DNA of 50,246 nt from Clostridia bacterium (GCA_017517815.1 JAFWYA010000034.1:1-50246); one strand, 5' to 3'. Numbered from the stretch's first letter, positions 24,051-33,343 are shown. Translations and numbers: made by a program. The notes: a model not told the origin generated them from the sequence alone.

Positions 24051-25079
24051 TCAGAATTCGTTGAGGAAGCTGGTACGGCCCAGATGCTGCAGCATTTCGA
24101 AGTTTTCGATCAGGTTGCCAAGACCCTGTGCAGCGCATTCCATGGGCTGCTTGGACAGAAGCACCGGAATGCCCAGCTCGCTGGCGATCATCTGGTCCAG
24201 ACCATACAGAAGAGATCCGCCGCCGGTGAGGTAAATGCCGTTGTGCATGATGTCGGCGGCCAGCTCGGGCGGCGTACGCTCAAGCACCCACTTGATAGCG
24301 CCCAGAATGGCCATGCAGGGCTCGTGGATGGCTTCGTAGATCTGGGTGGAGTTGATCTCGGTGGTCTGGGGCAGGTTGGTAACCATGTCGCGGCCGCGGA
24401 TGCGCGCGCGGCGCTCTTCACGAAGCGGCAGCGCGGCGCTCAGGTCCAGCTTGACCTCTTCTGCTGTGCGGTCGCCGATGAGAATGTTGAACTCGCGCTG
24501 GATAAAGCTGATGATAGCCTCGTCCAGCTTGGCGCCGCCAACGCGGATGGAATGGCTGATGACCGTGCCGCCCAATGACAGCACCGCCACGTCGGTAGTG
24601 CCGCCGCCGATATCCACCACCATGCAGCCGTTGGCCTCAAACACGGGCAGACCACTGCCCAGCGCCGCCAGGAAGGGCTTTTCGATCATATAGACCTTGC
24701 GGCAGCCGGCGCTGCGGGCAGCCTCACTCACGGCGCGGCGCTCGATGGAGGAAAGCGAACAGGGGTAGCTCAAAAACATCTGCGGGCGGATCAGATAGCT
24801 GGAACCGATCGCCTTGCGGATGAAATATTTGATCAGAATTTTGGTGATATCAAAATCGGTGATGACGCCTTCACGCATGGGCTTGACAGCCATCACGCCC
24901 TCAGTGGTGCGGCCCAGCATGATTTTGGCGTCGTTGCCGATGGCACGTACATGGCGCTCGTTGGTGGCTTCCACCACGGCGATGGTGGGTTCGCTTACGA
25001 CGATTCCCTTGTGCTTGACATATACCAGCGTATTGCTCGTACCCAGGTCCATGCCCAGGTCATGTGCAATGATGCCCAT
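24051..25079 (-). CDS. mreB: Actin-like rod-shape determinant MreB
   Basis: The 342-residue protein has the actin-fold phosphate motifs: D-L-G-M-D-L-G-T-S-N-T-L-V at the N-terminus, D-I-G-G-G-T-T-D-V-A in the middle and L-T-G-G-G-S-L-L near 290. Length matches MreB. It polymerises under the membrane and guides side-wall synthesis. The start at 25079 is chosen because it gives the usual short amphipathic leader; a TTG at 25112 would add 11 residues. It is the second gene of the operon after maf. Confidence 0.95.
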   Translation of the reverse strand: MGIIAHDLGMDLGTSNTLVYVKHKGIVVSEPTIAVVEATNERHVRAIGNDAKIMLGRTTEGVMAVKPMREGVITDFDITKILIKYFIRKAIGSSYLIRPQMFLSYPCSLSSIERRAVSEAARSAGCRKVYMIEKPFLAALGSGLPVFEANGCMVVDIGGGTTDVAVLSLGGTVISHSIRVGGAKLDEAIISFIQREFNILIGDRTAEEVKLDLSAALPLREERRARIRGRDMVTNLPQTTEINSTQIYEAIHEPCMAILGAIKWVLERTPPELAADIMHNGIYLTGGGSLLYGLDQMIASELGIPVLLSKQPMECAAQGLGNLIENFEMLQHLGRTSFLNEF

Positions 25080-25117
25080 TGAAAATCCACATCCGTTTCT
25101 GCGTTTGTTCAAAAAGG

Positions 25118-25684
25118 TCAGAATGTAATGCCCGCCTGCGCCAGGAAGCGCGTGAGCAGGCCCAGCGGCAGCCCGATGACGTTTGAGTGGCTTCCACTGA
25201 TGCGGTCGATGAAAACGCCTGCTTTGCCCTGAATGGCATAGGCGCCGGCCTTGTCCATCGGCTCGCCTGATTCGATATAGCGTTTGATCTGTGCGTCGCT
25301 CAGCGGCATGAACACCACATCGGTGGTGTCTACATCCACAAGCTCACGCCCGTCGGGCAGACGCATGCAAAGCCCCGTATGCACCTGATGCGCGCGGCCG
25401 CTGAGCAGGCGCAGCATACGCATGGCGTCCGCCTCGTCCTTAGGCTTTCCCAGCACTTCGTCGTCCACACATACCAGTGTGTCCGCCGCAAGCACAAATC
25501 TGCCGGGATAACGCTGCGCGACTTCGTCGCACTTGGCTTTGGCCAGCGCCTTTACACGCTGTGCGCCGGTGCCTTGCACATGCTCTTCATCCGCCTGAGA
25601 GGGGTCGACCACAAAAGGAATGCCATACAGCGACAAAAGCTCGCGCCGTCTGGGCGACTGGGATGCCAGAACGATGGGTTCCAT
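25118..25684 (-). CDS. maf: Maf-like nucleotide pyrophosphatase
   Basis: The 188-residue protein starts with I-V-L-A-S-Q-S-P-R-R-R-E-L-L, the Maf family signature, followed by F-V-L-A-A-D-T-L-V-C-V-D-D and an S-G-S-H-S-N-V-I-G-L-P-L motif near the C-terminus. Maf proteins hydrolyse non-canonical nucleoside triphosphates and are linked to septum inhibition; maf next to mreB is a widely conserved arrangement. AAGGAGG before 25684 decides the start over an upstream ATG. It leads the shape operon, with a promoter at 25730-25740, divergent from glyS. Confidence 0.93.
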   Translation of the reverse strand: MEPIVLASQSPRRRELLSLYGIPFVVDPSQADEEHVQGTGAQRVKALAKAKCDEVAQRYPGRFVLAADTLVCVDDEVLGKPKDEADAMRMLRLLSGRAHQVHTGLCMRLPDGRELVDVDTTDVVFMPLSDAQIKRYIESGEPMDKAGAYAIQGKAGVFIDRISGSHSNVIGLPLGLLTRFLAQAGITF

Positions 25685-25729
25685 GGTCAAAAACGCCTCC
25701 TTGGCGATGCGCATAAAAATCAACAGCTT

Positions 25730-25740
25730 ATTATACCACA
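25730..25740 (-). promoter_or_regulatory. Extended -10 promoter of the maf-mre operon
   Basis: On the minus strand TGTGGTATAAT reads as an extended -10 element (TGnTATAAT) 45 bases before maf. No good -35 box is present. The same 11-mer occurs twice in the divergent rlmI/aroK promoter region. Confidence 0.65.
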
Positions 25741-25808
25741 GTTTCAATTGCGATGGAAGAACAAACCGCCCTTCAAATTATGAAGGGTTTGTAAAAAGAG
25801 CGGAAAGC

Positions 25809-25837
25809 TTGACAAATGGACGCTTCAAGGCTATCAT
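25809..25837 (+). promoter_or_regulatory. Promoter of glyS
   Basis: TTGACA (25809-25814) and TATCAT (25832-25837) have a 17-base spacer. The leader to the start codon at 25879 is only about 35 bases, so there is no room for a T-box here, unlike many Bacillota aminoacyl-tRNA synthetase genes. Confidence 0.75.
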
Positions 25838-25878
25838 TATAAAGAAATTTTACCATCTTACGAGGGGAGACGTTTGCA

Positions 25879-27258
25879 ATGGCGGCTTTGACCATGGACA
25901 AACTCGTCGCGCTCTGCAAGGGCCGCGGCTTTATCTATCCCGGCAGCGAAATTTACGGCGGCCTGGCTAACAGCTGGGACTATGGCCCGCTGGGCGTGGA
26001 ATTCAAAAACAACGTCAAGAAGGCCTGGTGGCAGAAGTTCGTTCAGGAAAGCAAGTACAATGTGGGCCTGGATGCTGCCATCCTGATGAACCGCGAAGTG
26101 TGGGTGGCCAGCGGCCATGTGGGCGGCTTCAACGACCCGCTGATGGACTGCAAGGCCTGCAAGGCCCGCTTCCGTGCTGACAAGCTGATTGAGGACTTCA
26201 CCCAGGGCGCTGAAACCGGCGACGGCTGGACCAACGCTGAGCTGGAAGCCTACATCAACGAGCACGACATCGTGTGCCCCACCTGCGGCAAGAAGGATTT
26301 CACCGGCATCCGTCAGTTCAACCTGATGTTCAAGACCCATGCCGGCGTGACCGAAAACAGCACCAACGAGATCTACCTGCGTCCTGAAACGGCTCAGGGC
26401 ATCTTCGTCAACTTCCAGAACGTGATGCGCGCTACCCGCAAGAAGCTGCCCGCCGGTATTGCTCAGATCGGCAAGAGCTTCCGCAACGAAATCACCCCCG
26501 GCAACTTCATCTTCCGCGTGCGCGAGTTCGAGCAGATGGAGCTGGAATTCTTCTGCAAGCCCGGTGAGGACCTCGAATGGTTCAACTACTGGCGCACCTT
26601 CTGCAAGGACTGGCTGCTGAGCCTTGGCATCAAGGAAGAGAGCCTGCGCCTGCGCGACCACGAGCCCGAGAAGCTGGCCTTCTATTCCAAGGCCACGACC
26701 GACTTCGAGTACCTGTTCCCCTTCGGCTGGGGCGAGCTGTGGGGCATTGCTGACCGCACCGACTACGACCTGACCCAGCATCAGGAGCACTCCGGCAAGA
26801 GCATGGAGTACATGGATCCCATGACCAATGAGAAGTTCATCCCCTACTGCATCGAGCCCTCTCTGGGCGTCGACCGCATGGTGCTGGCCTTCCTGTGCAA
26901 CGCCTATGAAGAGCAGGAGCTCGAAGGCGGCGACGTGCGCAACGTCATGCATTTCCATCCCGCGCTGGCGCCCTACAAGTGCGCTGTGCTGCCCCTGCAG
27001 AAGAACAAGCTGGGCGGCCTGGCCACCGAGATCTACGAGGGCCTTGCCAAGCACTTCATGGTCGACTATGACGAGACCGGCTCCATCGGCAAGCGTTATC
27101 GCCGTCAGGACGAGATCGGCACGCCGTACTGCATCTGCGTCGACTTCGAGACCGAAGAGACCCAGTCTGTCACCTTGCGCGACCGTGACACCATGACTCA
27201 GGAGCGCGTTGCCATCGCCGACCTGCCTGCCTACCTGCAGAGCAAGATGGCCTTCTGA
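25879..27258 (+). CDS. glyS: Glycyl-tRNA synthetase, homodimeric class II type
   Basis: The 459-residue enzyme charges tRNA-Gly. It starts [21 protein letters not shown] and has a zinc-binding insertion (C-K-A-C-K-A-R and C-P-T-C-G-K-K). Class II motif 2 is F-R-N-E-I-T-P-x-N-F-I-F-R-x-R-E-F-E-Q-M-E-x-E-F-F, and motif 3 is I-E-P-S-L-G-V-D-R. The C-terminal anticodon domain is complete. This is the alpha2 type of archaea, eukaryotes and many Bacillota, not the GlyQ/GlyS tetramer. GAGGGGAG precedes the start. Confidence 0.96.
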   Translation: MAALTMDKLVALCKGRGFIYPGSEIYGGLANSWDYGPLGVEFKNNVKKAWWQKFVQESKYNVGLDAAILMNREVWVASGHVGGFNDPLMDCKACKARFRADKLIEDFTQGAETGDGWTNAELEAYINEHDIVCPTCGKKDFTGIRQFNLMFKTHAGVTENSTNEIYLRPETAQGIFVNFQNVMRATRKKLPAGIAQIGKSFRNEITPGNFIFRVREFEQMELEFFCKPGEDLEWFNYWRTFCKDWLLSLGIKEESLRLRDHEPEKLAFYSKATTDFEYLFPFGWGELWGIADRTDYDLTQHQEHSGKSMEYMDPMTNEKFIPYCIEPSLGVDRMVLAFLCNAYEEQELEGGDVRNVMHFHPALAPYKCAVLPLQKNKLGGLATEIYEGLAKHFMVDYDETGSIGKRYRRQDEIGTPYCICVDFETEETQSVTLRDRDTMTQERVAIADLPAYLQSKMAF

Positions 27259-27272
27259 TCACACAAAAAATT

Positions 27273-27309
27273 AACCCGGCGTCCCCCATGAGGGAACGCC
27301 GGGTTTTTG
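27273..27309. terminator. Bidirectional terminator
   Basis: AACCCGGCGT (27273-27282) pairs with ACGCCGGGTT (27296-27305) around CCC/GGG, followed by TTTTTG; A-rich sequence precedes it. It separates glyS from the convergent membrane-protein gene. Confidence 0.92.
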
Positions 27310-27312
27310 TTG

Positions 27313-28788
27313 TTATTTGCGCCGATACAGCCGGTATTCAATGCCGTCGTATTCGTAGGTGGAGTGAAGATCAAAACGGGTGTTGAGCGTGTGCATGACC
27401 TGCTCGCCAACCTGATCCACCCGCAAAATGACCCATTTGGTATTATGCTGCAACGTTTCAAGGTAGTCGTTGCGGATGGCGTTGTCAGCTCTGGAATGCC
27501 ATTCCAGCAGGAAGCAATAGGGACTAACAGGGCGGAAGTCGGTGTTGAGGAACATTTCCACATCCACCGCTGCAAGTCCGGCGGCCGCCATGTCGTCATG
27601 TTCATCTGCCGGGATGGTCTGGGCAATCGCGTCAACCATGTCGTTGTATGCCTGTTCATGGGCGATCTCTTCCGCTGTTGGCGCGGTCAGGTACTCAGCT
27701 TTGGCGATGGGCAGCGTGGTACGCAGGGTAAACAGCGTGAACGCCGCGCAGGTCAACGCCATCAACGTCTGCCAGCCGCGGTTGCTTTCGGCCAGTTCAC
27801 AGCCGAAATACAGCGCTAGAGCAACCAGCGGCACGTGCAGCATGAAGTAGTGCGCATAGCCAATGCCGCTGATCGTGATCAGCACCGTGCCGATGCCGGA
27901 CAGCAGCAGTACAGCTGCTGCAGTGAAACGCCTGCGGACAAGCGCGCATACGCTCAGCAACATGCACACCAGCGAAGGAGTGATGAACGCCAGTACGCTG
28001 CGAAGGCTCTGCAGCGAAAGCTCAAGGCTTTCGGCATAGATCAGGTTAAACGTCCACGTGGCATAGATGAAGTCCACCATGGCCTTGCGGTAAGAAAAAT
28101 ACGCAATGAACGGAAGCACCGCCGCCAATACGCCGATGATGAGCATACAGGCATTGCACAGGATATTTTTCCACTGCCTGCGGCACAGCAGTTCAAGCGT
28201 GATCACCAGCGTGATGATGGCGGTGAGCAGGCCGTTGTTGGGACGCAGCATAACATTTGCGCCAAAACACAGGCCGTAGACCAGTGCATACAGCGGAGGA
28301 TGCTTTGTATGACCATCTTTGAAATAACGCAGCTGCAAAAGTAGCGACAACATCAAAAACGGCATGCTGTAGGTTTCACACAGATTGCCATATTCCATCA
28401 ACGGCAGCCAGAAAGTCAGCATCAGCACTGTGCCCAGAAAAGCGAAAACCGGCTTCATTTTCAGCCGCAGAGTGTGATAGCCAAGCCACAGCGATGCGCT
28501 TACAAACAGGCTCTCGATTACATACAGCGCCATGCGCGGCTGCGGGAAATGATAGGCGATCTTCTGGATCAAAAACAGCAGCGGGCCTTTGTGGTCAAAC
28601 ACCTCGCGGTAGGGCGTAAGCCCGTCTGCCCACAGCTTGCCCACGGCCTGAAACAATGCTGAATCCCAATGATATTCGTTGGGTCTCAGCGGCGTAGTGC
28701 CGTCGGCAAAGCGGTAAATCACCCAGAAGGCCAGCAAACCAAGCAGACCCTGCCATAGCAGATCGGCCCATAACCATTTTTTCTTCAT
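27313..28788 (-). CDS. GT-C-type membrane glycosyltransferase-like protein
   Basis: The 491-residue protein has roughly eleven hydrophobic segments. Its first periplasmic loop contains W-D-S-A-L-F-Q-A-V-G-K-L-W and G-L-T-P-Y-R-E-V-F-D-H-K-G-P-L-L, the D...PY..D.KGP pattern of GT39/ArnT-like (GT-C fold) transferases that use polyprenyl-phosphate sugars. The soluble C-terminus is about 100 residues. The acceptor is unknown. Its ATG overlaps the TGA of the upstream membrane-protein gene (ATGA), so both are translated together and probably act on the same surface glycan. Confidence 0.75.
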   Translation of the reverse strand: MKKKWLWADLLWQGLLGLLAFWVIYRFADGTTPLRPNEYHWDSALFQAVGKLWADGLTPYREVFDHKGPLLFLIQKIAYHFPQPRMALYVIESLFVSASLWLGYHTLRLKMKPVFAFLGTVLMLTFWLPLMEYGNLCETYSMPFLMLSLLLQLRYFKDGHTKHPPLYALVYGLCFGANVMLRPNNGLLTAIITLVITLELLCRRQWKNILCNACMLIIGVLAAVLPFIAYFSYRKAMVDFIYATWTFNLIYAESLELSLQSLRSVLAFITPSLVCMLLSVCALVRRRFTAAAVLLLSGIGTVLITISGIGYAHYFMLHVPLVALALYFGCELAESNRGWQTLMALTCAAFTLFTLRTTLPIAKAEYLTAPTAEEIAHEQAYNDMVDAIAQTIPADEHDDMAAAGLAAVDVEMFLNTDFRPVSPYCFLLEWHSRADNAIRNDYLETLQHNTKWVILRVDQVGEQVMHTLNTRFDLHSTYEYDGIEYRLYRRK

Positions 28789-30392
28789 CGGCGTTCAAAA
28801 CCTCCGGGAATCAGCAGGCAGCCCCACAATACAGGCACGGCGTAATAGAGGCTGAGCACATAGCGCATGATGGCCACAGGCCCAAGCAGGCAGGTAAACC
28901 ATACTGCAAGCAGCATGCCGAATGCAGCCGTCAGACCGTACTCGTGGCGGCACAGCGCATAGGCCAGACCGGCTACGCACAGCCATACGAAGAATGCAGG
29001 TTCGCTCAACAGGCGTGTGCCGGGGATGCCCATGAAGGACAGTGATTTGTCATACTCCATGTAGATTTTGTTGAGTTCCGGCAGCAGCGAGTTTTGCTCA
29101 ATGGGGAAGTAGTCGATCTGGTGGACGGTCATATCGAAATTGTACAGCATATCCGAATAGGGCAGGATGTAGGGCAGGTTTTGCACCATAAAGGCTTCCA
29201 CATAGGTTTTCAGGTGGCCCGCGCCCATGCGCGCCCACAGCTTCAGCAGGGCGGGAATGTTTTCATCCAGCAGATCATAGTCGATGGCCCATTTGACAGG
29301 GTCGGCGATCTGCGCGTGGTACAGCCCGGCCAGATCGGTTTCGCTGTACAGGGTTTCCAGCACGCCGTCTTCATCCAGCACGATGGAGGCAGGATCATCA
29401 CGCAGCGTGCGCGCGATCTGCTGCAGCGGGATGGAAAGGATCTCGACTTTGCTGCCGGTGGTGGCTTCCATTTTGGTAATCATGAAGCCGTTGACAGCCA
29501 GATACAGTGCCATGCATACGGCCAGCAGCGCACTCATGCGGATGCGGCGGCCTTTAGCCCACCAGATGGCAAAGGGCAAAAGCAGCGCCAGCGCATAGAC
29601 ACCATTGTTGCGCAGAAGCATCATCAGCACGCTGATCAGGACGAAAAAGATCAGCCTAACCGGCTTCAGTCCGTACTTCCATACGTCGGCCAGCTGCAGG
29701 CAGAACACCGTGACCAGCGCGGCAAACAGTACGTCCTTCTGCGCGCAGAAAACCCATGGCGCATAGAAAGGGCACAGCGCAAACAGCAGCGTGACCGCCA
29801 GCCTTGCCCATACCGGCACACGGCGGCGCTTCATCCACCAGCAGGCATAGGCAATGCATGCAGCCAGCAGCACCAGCTGCACGCCGCAATAGATGGCAAG
29901 GCCCCATGTAGCATAGCCTTCAGGATGCAGGTCGATGCCCAGCATCATGCAAAAGCCCAAAAGTGCCGTATGCACAAGTGGGTGATGGGCATAGGGTTCT
30001 TCGTTGTAATAGGAATAAAACTGTGTGAGCGAGTCGGCGGAAAAGTTACCCGGCCAGAAGGCCAGCCACACCGGAATCCAGCAGACGCACAAAAGCAGAA
30101 AGATCAGAAAACCATTGCCGCTGATGCGGCTGAGAAGGCGTTCTGTTTTGAACTCACGGGCGCGCTGAAGATCACAAAGCCAAAACAGTGCGAATGCCAT
30201 GGCATAAAACAGCACGCCAAGCAGCACAAACAGCCCCATGCCGGACAGCAGACGGCCTGCACGGAAAGCGCCGTATTTGCGAAGCTCGCAGCCGGTAACG
30301 GTCACGGCGGAAAACAGCGCGCCAAGCACTGCACAGCAGACGGTCAGCCGGCGGTCAGCGGTCAGCCGCTGACGGATGATGCTCCATTGCAT
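28785..30392 (-). CDS. DUF6020-like polytopic membrane protein
   Basis: The 535-residue protein has about twelve membrane helices and an extracellular loop with W-P-G-N-F-S-A-D-S-L-T-Q-F and H-H-P-L-V-H-T. This resembles the DUF6020 family, which is GT-C-like and often found with cell-surface polysaccharide genes. Later loops carry F-C-A-Q-K-D-V-L-F and R-N-N-G-V-Y. No reaction is proven for the family. The start at 30392 follows AAGGAG; it begins 14 bases after the rlmI-like gene ends and overlaps the next gene by four bases, so it is the middle gene of a three-gene operon. Confidence 0.72.
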   Translation of the reverse strand: MQWSIIRQRLTADRRLTVCCAVLGALFSAVTVTGCELRKYGAFRAGRLLSGMGLFVLLGVLFYAMAFALFWLCDLQRAREFKTERLLSRISGNGFLIFLLLCVCWIPVWLAFWPGNFSADSLTQFYSYYNEEPYAHHPLVHTALLGFCMMLGIDLHPEGYATWGLAIYCGVQLVLLAACIAYACWWMKRRRVPVWARLAVTLLFALCPFYAPWVFCAQKDVLFAALVTVFCLQLADVWKYGLKPVRLIFFVLISVLMMLLRNNGVYALALLLPFAIWWAKGRRIRMSALLAVCMALYLAVNGFMITKMEATTGSKVEILSIPLQQIARTLRDDPASIVLDEDGVLETLYSETDLAGLYHAQIADPVKWAIDYDLLDENIPALLKLWARMGAGHLKTYVEAFMVQNLPYILPYSDMLYNFDMTVHQIDYFPIEQNSLLPELNKIYMEYDKSLSFMGIPGTRLLSEPAFFVWLCVAGLAYALCRHEYGLTAAFGMLLAVWFTCLLGPVAIMRYVLSLYYAVPVLWGCLLIPGGFERR

Positions 30393-30406
30393 AAGGGGGG
30401 ACTCCT

Positions 30407-31579
30407 TTACTTGAATACCTGATAGATGCCGCACTTGAGATACTGCGTTTCGGGAGATGCAGGCAGGATGGGATGATCACGGCCCTGCGTGCGCCATTCG
30501 ATCTGCCTCAGCTGCACGCGCGCGTCCTTCTGCGCATCCAGCAGCATGTTGTGAAACAGCGGCGGCGTAACGTGCTGGCTGCACGAGCAGGTGATGAGGA
30601 AGCCGCCGTCCTTGACCAGCTTCATGCCGCGCAGGTTGATTTCCTTGTAGCCGCGCAGCGCGCCCTCCACGGCGGAACGGGTCTTGGTGAAGGCTGGCGG
30701 GTCGAGGATGACCACGTCAAACTGTTCATGCGCATCCTGAGCGGCGCGCAGATAGTCAAACGCGTTGGCGCATTCAAAACGGACGGTGTTTTCCAGCCCG
30801 TTGAGCCGTGCGTTTTCGGTGGCACATTCACAGGCAAAATCGCTGATATCCACGCCGATGACTTCTTTCGCGCCATAATGACCCGCGTGCAGTGCAAAGC
30901 TGCCGGTATGGGTGAAGCAGTCAAGCACGCGCGCATCCTTCACAAAAGGTGCGATAGCGGCGCGATTTTCTTTTTGATCCAGGAAAAAGCCGGTCTTCTG
31001 GCCTTCCTTGACGTCCACCCAGAAGTGCACGCCGTTTTCGATCATTTCAATTTTGTCGGGCACTTCGCCGTAGAGCAGGCCGGTGGTCTGCTCCATGCCC
31101 TCCAGCTCGCGCACGGGTACGTCGCTGCGCTCCCAGATACCCATGGGATGCAGCTCGTCCACCAGCGCGTCAACGATATCCTGCTTGAAACGCTCCATGC
31201 CAAGGCACAGCACCTGCAGCACGATCACGTCGCCGAATGCGTCGGCGATCACGGCGGGCAGACCATCACTTTCTGCAAAGATCAGGCGGCAGCTTTTCAG
31301 GTCGGCAAAGTGACGACGGTAGTCCACCGCGCGCTTGACGCGGCTGCGGATCCACGCGCTGTTAATGCTTTCATCGCGACGGCTGAGCATGCGCAGGCTG
31401 ATTTGCGAGGCCGGGTTATAAATGGCCATGCCCAGAAATTTGTGGCGGCTGCTGAGCACACGTACCACGCCGCCCGGCTGATGCGCGCCCTCCACATGGT
31501 CGATATCGCTGCGGAACACCCACGGATGACCGTTGTGCACGCGCTGTTCCCTGTTGTTTACCAGATAAACGTTTGCCAT
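30407..31579 (-). CDS. rlmI: Class I SAM-dependent 23S rRNA methyltransferase (RlmI/YwbD-like)
   Basis: The 390-residue protein has an N-terminal PUA-like domain (H-P-W-V-F-R-S-D-I), a middle EEHEE region, and a C-terminal Rossmann methyltransferase with V-L-D-C-F-T-H-T-G-S-F-A-L-H-A, V-I-G-V-D-I-S and V-I-L-D-P-P-A-F. The catalytic cysteine is in S-C-S-Q-H. This is the RlmI/YwbD layout for m5C modification of rRNA. GGGAGG precedes the start at 31579; a longer frame upstream runs through the divergent aroK gene and is rejected. It opens the operon with the two polytopic membrane proteins, an unusual pairing. Confidence 0.9.
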   Translation of the reverse strand: MANVYLVNNREQRVHNGHPWVFRSDIDHVEGAHQPGGVVRVLSSRHKFLGMAIYNPASQISLRMLSRRDESINSAWIRSRVKRAVDYRRHFADLKSCRLIFAESDGLPAVIADAFGDVIVLQVLCLGMERFKQDIVDALVDELHPMGIWERSDVPVRELEGMEQTTGLLYGEVPDKIEMIENGVHFWVDVKEGQKTGFFLDQKENRAAIAPFVKDARVLDCFTHTGSFALHAGHYGAKEVIGVDISDFACECATENARLNGLENTVRFECANAFDYLRAAQDAHEQFDVVILDPPAFTKTRSAVEGALRGYKEINLRGMKLVKDGGFLITCSCSQHVTPPLFHNMLLDAQKDARVQLRQIEWRTQGRDHPILPASPETQYLKCGIYQVFK

Positions 31580-31612
31580 GGAAACCTCCCGGTTTTTCGG
31601 AATCTCACAGGG

Positions 31613-31645
31613 ATTATACCACAGATTGGCCTTGTGTGGTATAAT
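31613..31645. promoter_or_regulatory. Palindromic divergent extended -10 promoters
   Basis: ATTATACCACA (31613-31623) and TGTGGTATAAT (31635-31645) form a perfect 11-bp inverted repeat with an 11-base spacer. Each arm is an extended -10 box (TGnTATAAT), one for rlmI on the minus strand and one for aroK on the plus strand. The -35 regions overlap each other in the middle and are poor. Confidence 0.7.
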
Positions 31646-31678
31646 GGACGGGTAAAATAGCGAAAGAGGGTGCGCAAT

Positions 31679-32179
31679 ATGCGCAATATCGTTCTGGTCG
31701 GCATGCCCGGCTGCGGCAAAAGCACCATCGGCGTGCTGGCGGCCAAGGCCCTGATGATGAATTTTGTGGATACGGACCTCAGCCTTCAGGAAAAGGCAGG
31801 CAAGCCGCTGCAGCAGATGGTGGACGAACTGGGCACGGAGGGCTTTTCTCAGGTGGAGGAGGACTGCATCTGCGGCCTGTCTTTTGAAAATACGGTCATC
31901 GCCACCGGCGGTTCGGTCGCGCTGGAGGAAAAGGCCATGGAACATCTGAAAAAGACGGGGCTGGTGGTGTTCATCCATCTGGGATATGAGGCGATTGAGG
32001 AGCGGCTGAGCAACATCAAAACGCGCGGCATCGCCATGAAAAAGGGGCAGACCCTGCGCGATTTGTACGACTACCGGCAGCCGTTTTACTACCGCTGTGC
32101 CGACGTGGTGCTGGAGACCGACAGCCTTGACGTGGAGCAGACGGTTGCAAAGCTTGTCGAAACGGTAAAGCACGCTTGA
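31679..32179 (+). CDS. aroK: Shikimate kinase
   Basis: The 166-residue kinase phosphorylates shikimate in chorismate synthesis. It has the P-loop G-M-P-G-C-G-K-S-T at 8-16, V-D-T-D near 31-34 (shikimate binding), the A-T-G-G-S motif near 77-81, and the lid arginine in L-R-D-L-Y-D-Y-R. Length is normal. A GTG codon lies in frame at 31670, but AGAGGG at 31665-31670 favours the ATG at 31679. No other aro genes are adjacent. The divergent rlmI shares its palindromic promoter region. Confidence 0.9.
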   Translation: MRNIVLVGMPGCGKSTIGVLAAKALMMNFVDTDLSLQEKAGKPLQQMVDELGTEGFSQVEEDCICGLSFENTVIATGGSVALEEKAMEHLKKTGLVVFIHLGYEAIEERLSNIKTRGIAMKKGQTLRDLYDYRQPFYYRCADVVLETDSLDVEQTVAKLVETVKHA

Positions 32180-32204
32180 AACTATTTCCAATATGTGATA
32201 TGAT
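32176..32204 (+). promoter_or_regulatory. Promoter of the sugar-kinase gene
   Basis: TTGAAA (32176-32181, overlapping the aroK stop codon) and TATGAT (32199-32204) have a 17-base spacer, with TG in the extended -10 position. It gives the kinase gene its own transcript besides any readthrough from aroK. Confidence 0.65.
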
Positions 32205-32265
32205 GATTGCAGACGAATTTCGTTTTTCTTGCTAAAACATCATCAAAATATTGGAGGCCATGCTT

Positions 32266-33330
32266 ATGGAACGCGTCTACCGTCAATTTGTGCTGGAAGG
32301 AACACCTGTGTACTGCCAGCCGTATGGTCACGGCCATATCAACAACACTTATCTGCTGCTGACGGATATGCCGCATGCCTACATTCTGCAAAAAATCAAC
32401 ACTCACGTTTTTCAGGACGTACCCGGCCTGATGGACAACATCATCGCCGTGACGGAGCACCTGCGCCGTCAGGATCCCGATCCGCGCCATGTGCTTACGC
32501 TGGTGGAAACAGTTGACGGCAAGCCCTATCTGACCACCGAAGAGGGCGAATACTGGCGCATGTATGAATTCGTCACTTCCAGCGTATGTCTGGAACTGCC
32601 CGAAAGCGCACAGGACATGCGCCGCGCCGGTGAGGCGTTTGGCCGTTTCCAGAAGCAGCTGGCGGATTTCCCTGCCGAAACGCTGAATGTGACCATTCCG
32701 CAGTTTCACGATACGCCCAACCGTTACGAGCAGCTCAGGCAGGCCATCCGCGAAAACCGCGCGGGCCGTCTGCATGAGGTGCAGTATGAGCTGAGCTTTT
32801 TCATGCTGCGCGCCGAGGAGGCAGGCATGATCCAGCAGATGCTTGCGCGCGGCGAACTGCCCCTGCGCGTGACCCACAACGACACCAAGCTGGATAATGT
32901 CATGCTTGACCGCACGCTGCATCTGCCGCTGTGCATCATCGATCTGGATACCGTTATGCCGGGGCTTTCTGTCACCGATTTTGGCGACGCCATCCGCGGC
33001 GGTGCATCCACCGGAGCGGAGGACGAGCAGGATCTGAGCAAGGTATCGCTGTCGCTGGAACTGTTTGAGGCCTATGCAGACGGTTACCTAAGCGCCTGCG
33101 GTACCAGCCTGACCCGCAACGAGATCGAAACGCTGGCGCTGGGTGCCAAGACCATCACGCTGGAATGCGGCGTGCGCTTCCTGACCGACTATCTCAACGG
33201 CGACGTTTACTTCCATACCGACCGGCCGGGCCAGAACCTGGATCGCTGCCGCACCCAGATGAAGCTGGTGCAGGATATGGAAGAAAAGTGGAACAGCATG
33301 CAGCAGATCATCCGTATGGCTGCAAGATAA
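32266..33330 (+). CDS. NahK-like N-acetylhexosamine 1-kinase (APH fold)
   Basis: The 354-residue protein belongs to the aminoglycoside-phosphotransferase/choline-kinase fold. It starts with Y-G-H-G-H-I-N-N-T-Y and I-L-Q-K-I-N-T-H-V-F (N-lobe) and has H-N-D-T-K-L-D-N-V with catalytic D206, then I-D-L-D-T-V-M-P-G with metal-binding D226, and D-F-G-D-A-I-R. The size and motifs match NahK of bifidobacteria, which makes GlcNAc/GalNAc-1-phosphate. The genes of its usual lacto-N-biose pathway are absent here, so the sugar is uncertain. ATG 32266 has GGAGG eight bases upstream and is preferred over ATG 32260. Confidence 0.82.
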   Translation: MERVYRQFVLEGTPVYCQPYGHGHINNTYLLLTDMPHAYILQKINTHVFQDVPGLMDNIIAVTEHLRRQDPDPRHVLTLVETVDGKPYLTTEEGEYWRMYEFVTSSVCLELPESAQDMRRAGEAFGRFQKQLADFPAETLNVTIPQFHDTPNRYEQLRQAIRENRAGRLHEVQYELSFFMLRAEEAGMIQQMLARGELPLRVTHNDTKLDNVMLDRTLHLPLCIIDLDTVMPGLSVTDFGDAIRGGASTGAEDEQDLSKVSLSLELFEAYADGYLSACGTSLTRNEIETLALGAKTITLECGVRFLTDYLNGDVYFHTDRPGQNLDRCRTQMKLVQDMEEKWNSMQQIIRMAAR

Positions 33331-33343
33331 GCTACAAATACGG

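Noticed and set aside
25838..25878. T-box leader for glyS
   Set aside because: The leader is only about 35 bases and has no TGGN-containing T-box sequence.
30407..32191. A longer rlmI protein starting near 32191
   Set aside because: The extra part is antisense to aroK; GGGAGG and the PUA-domain start lie at 31579, with a promoter between.
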